NCBI RefSeq assembly: GCF_005491425.1
Contig: NZ_CP028083.1
Location: 2,976,001 to 3,040,000 of the forward strand
Length of the DNA: 64,000 bases
Source of the DNA: Lysinibacillus sp. SGAir0095
Lineage (GTDB): Bacteria; Bacillota; Bacilli; Bacillales_A; Planococcaceae
Direction: 5' to 3'
Part shown: positions 54,186 to 64,000 of the stretch, piece after piece
Numbering within the stretch: the first letter of the stretch is position 1
Layout of the letters: every line of letters begins with the position of its first letter
Made by a program: the position numbers and the translations under genes
The notes under the pieces: model-generated
What the model was told of the DNA's origin: nothing
The model's database searches: none
What the model saw: only the letters and a program-made list of their open reading frames with translations

Positions 54186-54224
54186 CTCATGGACATGCTT
54201 TTCAATAGCAGTCCATGAGACTCT
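54186..54224 (+). terminator. Probable terminator after ydeI
   Basis: CTCATGGAC-a-TGC pairs with GCA-GTCCATGAG, then CTCTTTAAT. The T-run is weak. Confidence 0.5.
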
Positions 54225-54334
54225 TTAATAAAACAGCTGTAATTAGTAAACAAAATTTCTAATTAGAGCTATTTTTTTAGCATTAAAAATTAGTCGCACA
54301 AAAAGAGATAGTAATTGGATAAGGAATAAATGGA

Positions 54335-54682
54335 GTGGAATTACAGCATCCTAAGAAAAAAATGCCATTGAGGATGACGAATGTACAAATGGAAATACTT
54401 GATATCATAATAATGCTGTTTTTTTTAGTTAGTATAATTTGGACTTTTAAATCAGATAAAAGTAAAAGTATTAAAGATAAAACAAATAAAGCAAGTAATA
54501 CAGGCAAAGAGAAAAAAATTAAGAAACCCACTCAAGTTCCTGCAACAACAAGTGAGGATAGCGAAGAAAACATCGATTATATTAAGCTAAGTGGTGATGA
54601 TCATAAGCGATGTGATCAATGTAAAAAAGTAATTTGTATTAAAGATAACTTTTGTAGTCATTGCGGACAGCCTAATCCTTAA
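54335..54682 (+). CDS. Membrane-anchored zinc-ribbon protein, unknown function
   Basis: Up to 115 residues. One membrane segment (ILDIIIMLFFLVSIIWTF, about 21-38), a Lys/Ser/Thr-rich linker, and a C-terminal zinc ribbon CDQCKKVICIKDNFCSHCG with four cysteines in two CXXC pairs. I do not recognise a named family. The start is uncertain: GTG at 54335 has AAGGA 9 nt upstream, while the ATG at 54374 would also keep the membrane segment. Confidence 0.5.
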   Translation: MELQHPKKKMPLRMTNVQMEILDIIIMLFFLVSIIWTFKSDKSKSIKDKTNKASNTGKEKKIKKPTQVPATTSEDSEENIDYIKLSGDDHKRCDQCKKVICIKDNFCSHCGQPNP

Positions 54683-54892
54683 TAGATTTCTTTGAACATA
54701 GTTTCACTTACTTCTTCATTTATGAATATTACACAATCGAAGATAAATGATGAGGAATGATTGTAGGATAATAAGAGGTTGGCAAAACAAGTCTTGTATC
54801 ATATGAATTGGGCTCTATTTTATAAAGTATTTTTCGAATTAAATATTGATAATTACGCAACACTAGTTTAATAATGATTACTTAGCTTCTTT

Positions 54893-55114
54893 CTAGATAA
54901 CCTCACGGACTTTTGAAATGACAGGGGCTAGCGCAAGAACATTATCAATTTTAAAAGTTCTCTTCGCATGTTTCAAAAAACAATAAGCACTAAATGAATC
55001 CTCTGTAATTTTAAGAATTTTAACGCGTCTCTTACTAACCTTCCCACTTTTTGCAATGTACATCATTTCTACTACCTGATTACGTTGCATTACTTTTAAT
55101 AAATGACCCTTCAT
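54893..55114 (-). CDS. Small WYL-like domain protein
   Basis: 73 residues: MKGHLLKVMQRNQVVEMMYI, a KSGKVSKRRVKILKI strand, FSAYCFLKHAKRTFKIDNVLALAPV. This is the WYL-type fold seen in short Bacillus proteins without an HTH. It may bind a nucleotide or nucleic acid ligand; function unknown. TTGGAGGGG lies 5-6 nt before the ATG. Confidence 0.7.
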   Translation of the reverse strand: MKGHLLKVMQRNQVVEMMYIAKSGKVSKRRVKILKITEDSFSAYCFLKHAKRTFKIDNVLALAPVISKVREVI

Positions 55115-55227
55115 TTTTACCCCTCCAAAGCAAGAATTAATGTTCCCTTTCTTAGTTAATTATAGAACAAACGTTCCCTTTTATCAATATGAAAATAATG
55201 TAACTACTGTGAGTCCAGGAGAGCATA

Positions 55228-55261
55228 ACAAAAAGGCCGAGCACAATGCACTCGACCTTTA
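55228..55261 (-). terminator. Terminator of the suf operon
   Basis: On the minus strand AAAGGTCGAGTGC pairs with GTGCTCGGCCTTT (G-U pairs), followed by TTG. About 60 nt past sufB. Confidence 0.75.
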
Positions 55262-55321
55262 CAAATTTAAAATCATATTTTGCGGGATATAGCCACCCTC
55301 AAAGCCTTGATTTTGTTGGTA

Positions 55322-56719
55322 TTATCCGATAGAACCTTCCATTTCGAACTTGATTAGGCGGTTCATTTCTACTGCGTATTCCATTGGTAATTCTTTTGTG
55401 AATGGTTCGATGAAGCCCATTACGATCATTTCTGTTGCTTCACCTTCAGAGATACCACGGCTCATTAAGTAGAATAATTGTTCCTCAGATACTTTCGATA
55501 CTTTTGCTTCGTGTTCTAAAGAAACGTTATCGTTTAAGATTTCGTTGTAAGGAATTGTATCTGAAGTTGATTCATTATCTAAGATTAGTGTATCACATTC
55601 GATGTTTGAACGAGCACCAGTTGCTTTTTTACCAAAGCGAACGATACCACGGTAAGTTACTTTACCACCTTGTTTAGAAATCGATTTCGATACGATTGTT
55701 GAAGATGTATTTGGTGCTAAGTGAATCATTTTGGCACCAGCATCTTGGTGTTGCCCTTTACCTGCAATTGCAATCGAAAGTGTCATACCACGAGCACCTT
55801 CACCTTTTAAGATACATGCAGGATATTTCATTGTTAATTTCGAACCGATGTTACCATCAATCCATTCCATCGTACCGTTTTCTTCAACAACAGTACGTTT
55901 TGTAACTAGGTTGTATACGTTGTTTGCCCAGTTTTGAATTGTTGTATAACGGCAGTATGCATCTTTTTTAACAATGATTTCTACTACTGCTGAGTGAAGT
56001 GAGTTTGTTGTATACACAGGAGCTGTACATCCTTCTACGTAGTGTACACTTGCACCTTCATCAACAATAATTAATGTACGCTCGAATTGACCCATGTTTT
56101 CAGAGTTAATACGGAAGTAAGCTTGAAGTGGCGTGTCTAATTTTACACCTGGTGGTACGTAGATGAAAGATCCACCAGACCAAACAGCTGAGTTTAGAGC
56201 AGCAAATTTGTTGTCTGAAGATGGAATTACAGTACCCCAATATTTTTTGAAGATATCTTCGTTTTCACGTAATGCAGAATCTGTATCTTTGAAAACAATA
56301 CCTAGATCTTCAAGGTCTTTTTTCATGTTGTGGTAAACTACTTCAGATTCATACTGAGCAGATACACCAGCTAAATATTTTTGTTCAGCTTCAGGAATAC
56401 CTAATTTGTCAAATGTAGCTTTGATTTCTTCAGGAACTTCATCCCAAGATTTTTGAGTTGCTTCAGATGGTTTTACATAGTAAGTAATTTCATCGAAGTT
56501 TAAAGCTGAAAGGTCGCCACCCCATTGTGGCATTGGTTTTGAGTAGAAGATTTCTAACGATTTTAAACGATAGTCCAACATCCACTCTGGTTCATTTTTC
56601 ATTTTTGAAATTTCACGTACGATTTCATCAGTTAATCCACGTTTTGAACGGAACACTGATACGTCTTTATCATGGAAGCCGTATTTGTAATCGCCGATAT
56701 CAGGCATTTTTTTTGCCAT
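55322..56719 (-). CDS. sufB: Fe-S cluster assembly protein SufB
   Basis: 465 residues, the scaffold subunit of Suf[39 protein letters not shown] and the C-terminal [17 protein letters not shown] are SufB hallmarks. Last gene of sufC-sufD-sufS-sufU-sufB. Confidence 0.96.
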   Translation of the reverse strand: MAKKMPDIGDYKYGFHDKDVSVFRSKRGLTDEIVREISKMKNEPEWMLDYRLKSLEIFYSKPMPQWGGDLSALNFDEITYYVKPSEATQKSWDEVPEEIKATFDKLGIPEAEQKYLAGVSAQYESEVVYHNMKKDLEDLGIVFKDTDSALRENEDIFKKYWGTVIPSSDNKFAALNSAVWSGGSFIYVPPGVKLDTPLQAYFRINSENMGQFERTLIIVDEGASVHYVEGCTAPVYTTNSLHSAVVEIIVKKDAYCRYTTIQNWANNVYNLVTKRTVVEENGTMEWIDGNIGSKLTMKYPACILKGEGARGMTLSIAIAGKGQHQDAGAKMIHLAPNTSSTIVSKSISKQGGKVTYRGIVRFGKKATGARSNIECDTLILDNESTSDTIPYNEILNDNVSLEHEAKVSKVSEEQLFYLMSRGISEGEATEMIVMGFIEPFTKELPMEYAVEMNRLIKFEMEGSIG

Positions 56720-56743
56720 TTTATTCTCCTCCGTTCAAACTAA

Positions 56744-59701
<2,958 letters not shown>

Positions 59702-59718
59702 GTTATTCGTCCTCTCTT

Positions 59719-60501
59719 TTATGCTTCTTCTGTTACCGCGTCTGTATCTTCAATTCCTAATTCTTGTTTAATCCAGTCATAACCTTCAGCCTCTAAGCGT
59801 TGTGCTAATTCAGGACCACCTGATTTAACTACACGACCTTGCATCATAACATGTACATGATCAGGAGTGATGTAGTTTAGTAAACGTTGGTAGTGAGTGA
59901 TTGCGATACAGCCAAATCCTTCACCGCGCATTTCGTTGATACCTTTTGCAACTACTTTTAAAGCATCGATATCTAGACCAGAGTCGATTTCATCTAAAAT
60001 TGCAAACTTAGGTTTAATCATCATTAATTGCAGGATTTCGTTACGTTTCTTTTCCCCACCAGAGAAGCCTTCGTTTAAGTAGCGTTGAGCCATTTCTTGG
60101 TCCATTTCAAGGAAATCCATTGTTTTATCTAATTCACGGATGAATTTCATTAATGAAATCTCATCGCCTTCTTCGCGACGAGCGTTAATAGCTGAGCGAA
60201 CGAAATCGGCATTTGTAACACCTGAAATTTCAGATGGGTATTGCATAGCCAGGAATAGACCAGCTTTAGCACGCTCATCGACTTCCATTTCAAGTACATT
60301 TTCACCATCTATTTCAATTGTACCTTGAGTTACTTCATATTTAGGATGACCCATAATAGCAGAAGCTAATGTAGATTTACCAGTACCATTAGGACCCATG
60401 ATTGCGTGAACTTCGTTTGTATTAATAGTAAGGTTTAAACCTTTTAAAATCTCTTTATCTTCGATTGAAACGTGAAGATCTTTTATTACTAAAGTTGACA
60501 T
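59719..60501 (-). CDS. sufC: Fe-S assembly ATPase SufC
   Basis: 260 residues, ABC-type ATPase. Walker A GPNGTGKST, signature FSGGEKKRNEILQ, Walker B FAILDEIDSGLDIDAL. First gene of the operon. The ATG at 60501 is preceded by GGAGG, which rules out the longer upstream frame. Confidence 0.95.
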   Translation of the reverse strand: MSTLVIKDLHVSIEDKEILKGLNLTINTNEVHAIMGPNGTGKSTLASAIMGHPKYEVTQGTIEIDGENVLEMEVDERAKAGLFLAMQYPSEISGVTNADFVRSAINARREEGDEISLMKFIRELDKTMDFLEMDQEMAQRYLNEGFSGGEKKRNEILQLMMIKPKFAILDEIDSGLDIDALKVVAKGINEMRGEGFGCIAITHYQRLLNYITPDHVHVMMQGRVVKSGGPELAQRLEAEGYDWIKQELGIEDTDAVTEEA

Positions 60502-60548
60502 TATATTACCTCCGTAGTTGTGCATTGAATGGTAGAACCAATTCTAAT

Positions 60549-60563
60549 TTATTATCATTCTAA
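60549..60563 (-). promoter_or_regulatory. PerR/Fur-box-like sequence at the suf promoter
   Basis: TTAGAATGATAATAA (minus strand) matches the 7-1-7 PerR box TTATAATnATTATAA at 12 of 14 positions. It begins at the last base of the proposed -10 box, where a repressor would block initiation. Confidence 0.35.
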
Positions 60564-60591
60564 TCTTAACCGAAATCGCGAAACCATGCAA
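60563..60591 (-). promoter_or_regulatory. Candidate sigma-A promoter of suf operon
   Basis: TTGCAT at 60591-60586, a 17-nt spacer, then TAAGAT at 60568-60563, about 60 nt before the sufC start. Confidence 0.5.
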
Positions 60592-60948
60592 AACATTTAT
60601 TCGAAAAACTTATATTTCAACTAAAACCATTAAATTATTGAGGTTTTACACATTTTTATAGTTTTTGAGGAAAGTAAGTTAGATGAAAAGTTGTAGAATT
60701 CATTTTCAATAAAAAGATTCTAATTGAGAATTCATTTCACCGCAACGTTCGACAATATTATTTCAGATGCGATATTGAGATTCGCAGATAGTTTGCCAAT
60801 ATGTATTCCCTTCTTATACATTGTCCGAAGAGATTATATTAAAAATATCCGTATTTAGTTTAGTAAAACTTAGCTAATAGTCAAGCTTTTAGACGAGCAT
60901 TAGCTGGACTTCTATGTATAAATTAGTATTATACTTTCTTATTCTCCA
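60592..60948. other. AT-rich intergenic region between gltD and sufC
   Basis: About 360 nt without a gene in any frame that has a start signal. Two direct AGAATTCATTT copies lie near 60695 and 60727. No tRNA-like or riboswitch-like structure was recognised. Confidence 0.5.
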
Positions 60949-60992
60949 AATAAAAAGCGATTTCCGAGTCTTTGTAACTTCGGAAACCACTT
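60949..60992 (-). terminator. Terminator after gltD
   Basis: On the minus strand GGTTTCCGA pairs with TCGGAAATC, followed by GCTTTTTATTT. Confidence 0.75.
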
Positions 60993-60998
60993 CTATAA

Positions 60999-62477
60999 TT
61001 ATGCATTCACTTTTAAAGCTAAAAATTCATGTACACTTGCTGCAACTGAGCGACCTTCTTTAATGGCCCAAACTACTAAACTTTGACCACGTCTTGCATC
61101 TCCAGCTGTAAATACGCCCTGAACATTCGTTTCAAAATCTTTAATGGATGCACGAATTTTATTATTTGAGACTGTTACACCAAATTGTTCCGGTAATGAT
61201 TTTTCTACCCCTTCAAAACCAATTGCAACAAATACAGCTTGTGCAGGCCATACTTTTTCACTGCCTGGAATCTCTTTAAAGAAGTAAAAACCGTCGTCAC
61301 CTAAAATTTTCTCCATTTGAATGGTATGAAGCTCTTTTACGCGACCCATTTTGTCCTTCACGATTTCCTTTGTTTGAATGCAATATTCGCGAGGATCACG
61401 GCCTTTTACTGCTTCCACTTCCTCATATGCATAATCAAGTTTATACACATTTGGATCTTGTGGCCAAGGTCGATCTTCTTGTCTAGTTTTTGGAAGCTCC
61501 GGATGTTTACCAAATTGATGGACTGAGCGAGCTTTTTGACGAATAGCTGTCGCTACACAGTCTGCTCCAGTATCCCCACCACCGATAACAATTACATCTT
61601 TGCCAGCGACATCCAAGGCTTTGCCGTCTTTAAAATTAGAATCCAGTAAGCTTTGTGTTACACCCGTTAAGTAATCCATTGCTAAGTGTACACCATGTGC
61701 ATCACTGCCTTCCAAATGTAGAACACGTTGCTTTTGGGCACCGATACAAAGAATGACTGCATCATGCTGTGCTTTTAATTCATCTGCCTTGATATCCCTA
61801 CCGATTTCTGTGTTTAATACAAAATCGATGCCTTCTTGTCGAAGTAAGTTTACACGACGTTCAATTACTTCTTTTTCAAGCTTCATATTCGGGATACCAT
61901 ACATTAATAAACCACCTGGACGATCAGCACGTTCATATACGGTTACACTATGTCCAAGCTGATTCAATTCGTCTGCAGCCGCTAATCCAGCAGGACCAGA
62001 ACCAACGACAGCTATTTTTTTGCCTGTGCGTGTCTGTGGAATACGTGGAATAATCCAGTTATTTTCAAAGCCTTTATCAATTATAGAGCGTTCAATCGAT
62101 TTAATAGCTACTGCTGGATCTGTAATTCCCAGTGTACAAGAACTTTCACATGGCGCTGGACAAACGCGCCCCGTGAATTCTGGGAAGTTATTCGTCATAT
62201 GAAGACGATCTAAGGCTTCCTTCCATTTACCTCTATAGACTAAATCGTTCCACTCAGGAATGACATTCTGGATAGGGCAGCCTGCTGCAGCACCACGGAT
62301 TTCAACGCCCATATGACAAAATGGCGTGCCACAATCCATGCATCTTGCACCTTGCTCTTGTAGTGTACCGTCTGGCAGCCTAGTAGCATATTCATTCCAA
62401 TTCGAAATACGCTCTAGTGGAGGCTGCTCTTTCGTTTTTGCTCGTTTATATTCCATAAATCCTGTTGGTTTCCCCAT
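60999..62477 (-). CDS. gltD: Glutamate synthase small subunit
   Basis: 492 residues. N-terminal Fe-S domain (ARCMDCGTPFC, GCPIQN, GRVCPAPCESSC), FAD fold VVGSGPAGLAAADEL (about 155), NAD(P)H fold VIGGGDTGADC (about 297) and GVFTAGDARRGQSLVVWA near the end. It passes electrons from NADPH to GltB. 14 nt after gltB. It makes glutamate, opposing gudB at the other end of the window. Confidence 0.95.
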   Translation of the reverse strand: MGKPTGFMEYKRAKTKEQPPLERISNWNEYATRLPDGTLQEQGARCMDCGTPFCHMGVEIRGAAAGCPIQNVIPEWNDLVYRGKWKEALDRLHMTNNFPEFTGRVCPAPCESSCTLGITDPAVAIKSIERSIIDKGFENNWIIPRIPQTRTGKKIAVVGSGPAGLAAADELNQLGHSVTVYERADRPGGLLMYGIPNMKLEKEVIERRVNLLRQEGIDFVLNTEIGRDIKADELKAQHDAVILCIGAQKQRVLHLEGSDAHGVHLAMDYLTGVTQSLLDSNFKDGKALDVAGKDVIVIGGGDTGADCVATAIRQKARSVHQFGKHPELPKTRQEDRPWPQDPNVYKLDYAYEEVEAVKGRDPREYCIQTKEIVKDKMGRVKELHTIQMEKILGDDGFYFFKEIPGSEKVWPAQAVFVAIGFEGVEKSLPEQFGVTVSNNKIRASIKDFETNVQGVFTAGDARRGQSLVVWAIKEGRSVAASVHEFLALKVNA

Positions 62478-62491
62478 TCTAGAACCCCCTC

Positions 62492-64000
62492 TTATTTGGA
62501 AATCGCTAATTCTTTAGCGCCAGTTGCCTCAACGAATGCTTGCATTGCAGCAGTTTCTTCTGTTAAACCTTGGAATTTGTGATAGCTGATTTTATCAATC
62601 ATCGCTTTATAGTCCGTTGGTACAACTTTGACAACTTTTCGTACAAATTGATCCCATTTCGCCAGAACATCTAAAGCAATTGTACTTTCAGTAAGTTCTA
62701 AGTGTTTAATAATCATGGAGCGTAACGCTTCGATTTCGTTCTTATCTTCTAGACGTTCAAACTCAATCATCTCTGTATTGCATGATTCTTTAAACTTCTC
62801 TACATCTGTTGGTAATACATAAGCAATACCACCACTCATACCTGCCGCGAAGTTTTTCCCTACATCGCCTAAGATTACTACACGACCACCAGTCATATAT
62901 TCACAGCCATGATCACCGATACCCTCAACTACAACGTTGGCACCACTGTTACGAACCGCAAAGCGCTCTCCAGCGCGGCCATTGATATAAGCAGTACCAC
63001 TCGTAGCTCCATATAGACAAACATTACCTGCAATAACGTTTTTCTCTTGAGCCCCTTTAATAGGTGCAATCGCTACTAATTTACCACCTGAAAGACCTTT
63101 ACCAAAGTAGTCGTTAACGTCTCCTACGCATGAAAGTGTCATTCCTTTAGGGACAAATGCACCAAAGCTTTGACCTGCATGGCCTGTAAAGTTCAGTTTT
63201 ATTGTTTCATCTTTCAAGCCGTTTTCTCCGTACTTTTTCGAAATCTCACTTCCGATAATTGTACCGACAACACGGTCTGTATTTTTAATCGAATACTCGA
63301 GTTCAATTGCTTCTTTTTCGTTGATGCTTTTTTCTACTTTTGGTAGAAGCTCACGGATATCAAACGTTTCTTCAATGCGCAGATCTTGGTCAGTTTGTTT
63401 TGTGCGGGCACCTTGAACTTGGTAAAGCAATGCCGATAAATCAAGCTGACCTGCTTTCCAGTGGGCTTTCGCACGATCACTAATTTGCAGGACATCCGTA
63501 CGTCCAACCATTTCATCCACAGTACGGAATCCTAATTTCGCCATGTACTCACGCATTTCTTCTGCAACAAAGTACATGAAGTTTACGATGTGATCTGCAT
63601 TCCCCATAAATTTGGCACGCAATTCAGGGTTTTGAGTAGCTACTCCTACTGGACATGTATCCAAATGACATGCACGCATCATGATACAACCTAGTACGAT
63701 TAATGGAGCAGTCGCAAATCCATATTCCTCTGCTCCAAGTAAAGCTGCCATCACAACATCTTTACCTGTCATTAACTTCCCATCTGTTTCTAGTGTTACA
63801 CGCTCACGAAGACCATTTAACATTAATGTTTGATGTGCCTCTGCTAAACCAAGCTCCCAAGGTAATCCAGTGTGCTTGATGGATGTTTTTGGTGATGCAC
63901 CAGTACCTCCATCATAACCAGAGATGACGATGACATCTGCTCCACCTTTTGCAACACCTGCCGCAATCGTTCCAACACCGGCTTTAGCTACTAGTTTTAC
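62492..64000 (-). CDS. gltB: Glutamate synthase large subunit, C-terminal part (truncated by window edge)
   Basis: About 502 codons of the 3' end; the open frame runs off the right edge. ISGYDGGTGASPKTSIKH and GLPWELGLAEAHQ belong to the FMN/synthase domain. CIMMRACHLDTCPVGVATQN contains the [3Fe-4S] cysteines. The C-terminal GXGXG repeat domain follows (GANVVVEGIGDHGCEYMTGG). It transfers the glutamine amide to 2-oxoglutarate. Operon with gltD. Confidence 0.95.
   Translation of the reverse strand, partial: VKLVAKAGVGTIAAGVAKGGADVIVISGYDGGTGASPKTSIKHTGLPWELGLAEAHQTLMLNGLRERVTLETDGKLMTGKDVVMAALLGAEEYGFATAPLIVLGCIMMRACHLDTCPVGVATQNPELRAKFMGNADHIVNFMYFVAEEMREYMAKLGFRTVDEMVGRTDVLQISDRAKAHWKAGQLDLSALLYQVQGARTKQTDQDLRIEETFDIRELLPKVEKSINEKEAIELEYSIKNTDRVVGTIIGSEISKKYGENGLKDETIKLNFTGHAGQSFGAFVPKGMTLSCVGDVNDYFGKGLSGGKLVAIAPIKGAQEKNVIAGNVCLYGATSGTAYINGRAGERFAVRNSGANVVVEGIGDHGCEYMTGGRVVILGDVGKNFAAGMSGGIAYVLPTDVEKFKESCNTEMIEFERLEDKNEIEALRSMIIKHLELTESTIALDVLAKWDQFVRKVVKVVPTDYKAMIDKISYHKFQGLTEETAAMQAFVEATGAKELAISK

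Overview
The window is a low-GC Firmicute chromosome. Gene content and order match the Bacillus subtilis yug-mrp-yui-yut-yun stretch: yugI/patB, yufK/mrpABCDEFG, pepA/yuiD/yuiB, yutM/nfu/yutJ/yuzB/yutF/yutE/yutD/lipA, then yunB/yunD/yunE/yunF. RocA, GudB, a sporulation protein (YunB) and frequent TTG/GTG starts also fit Bacillales. I infer a Lysinibacillus- or Solibacillus-like relative. No rRNA, tRNA, insertion sequence, phage or CRISPR array was seen.

Layout. 1-3.7 kb: arginine/proline to glutamate catabolism (gudB 5' end, rocA, a RocR-like regulator that has lost the sigma-54 loop). 3.7-11.2 kb: housekeeping genes, an MFS pump and a class A PBP. 11.4-17.1 kb: complete seven-gene Mrp Na+/H+ antiporter operon. 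17.2-35.7 kb: the yui/yut/yun core, with Fe-S carriers, an NADH dehydrogenase-like gene with Rex-type operators, lipoate synthase, DHA2 efflux with its TetR regulator, HD-GYP, and YunB/D/E/F. 35.9-49.2 kb: a sulfur island with ssuB-ssuC-monooxygenase-ssuA-ssuE-yezD, sbp-cysT-cysW-cysA-flavokinase and divergent cysH-sat-cysC. 49.3-53.3 kb: an accessory Pnkp/Hen1 RNA-repair cassette, both genes broken. 53.5-55.1 kb: small accessory genes. 55.3-60.5 kb: sufCDSUB. 61-64 kb: gltD and the 3' part of gltB.

The most interesting signal is in the sulfur island. Six leaders, two of them in tandem, begin with the same 21-22 nt hairpin: a 3-bp lower stem, an invariant GA opposite A internal loop, a 4-bp upper stem and a 4-5 nt loop. 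Both stems show compensatory changes. In every copy the 3' strand of the lower stem is reused as the 5' base of an intrinsic terminator. This is the geometry of a protein-bound antiterminator (RAT-like) or a very small riboswitch. The copies precede ssuE, ssuB (two), the flavokinase, sbp and cysH. I do not recognise it as SAM-I, T-box or another known class. A 49-residue YezD/DUF2292 protein sits in the same regulon and is a candidate partner.

Other notable points: an in-frame UGA splitting Pnkp just after the ligase lysine motif; a frameshift in the Hen1 metal-binding motif; a RibR-like flavokinase whose C-terminal domain survives only as a decayed fragment; and a 4 x 52-bp intergenic tandem repeat.
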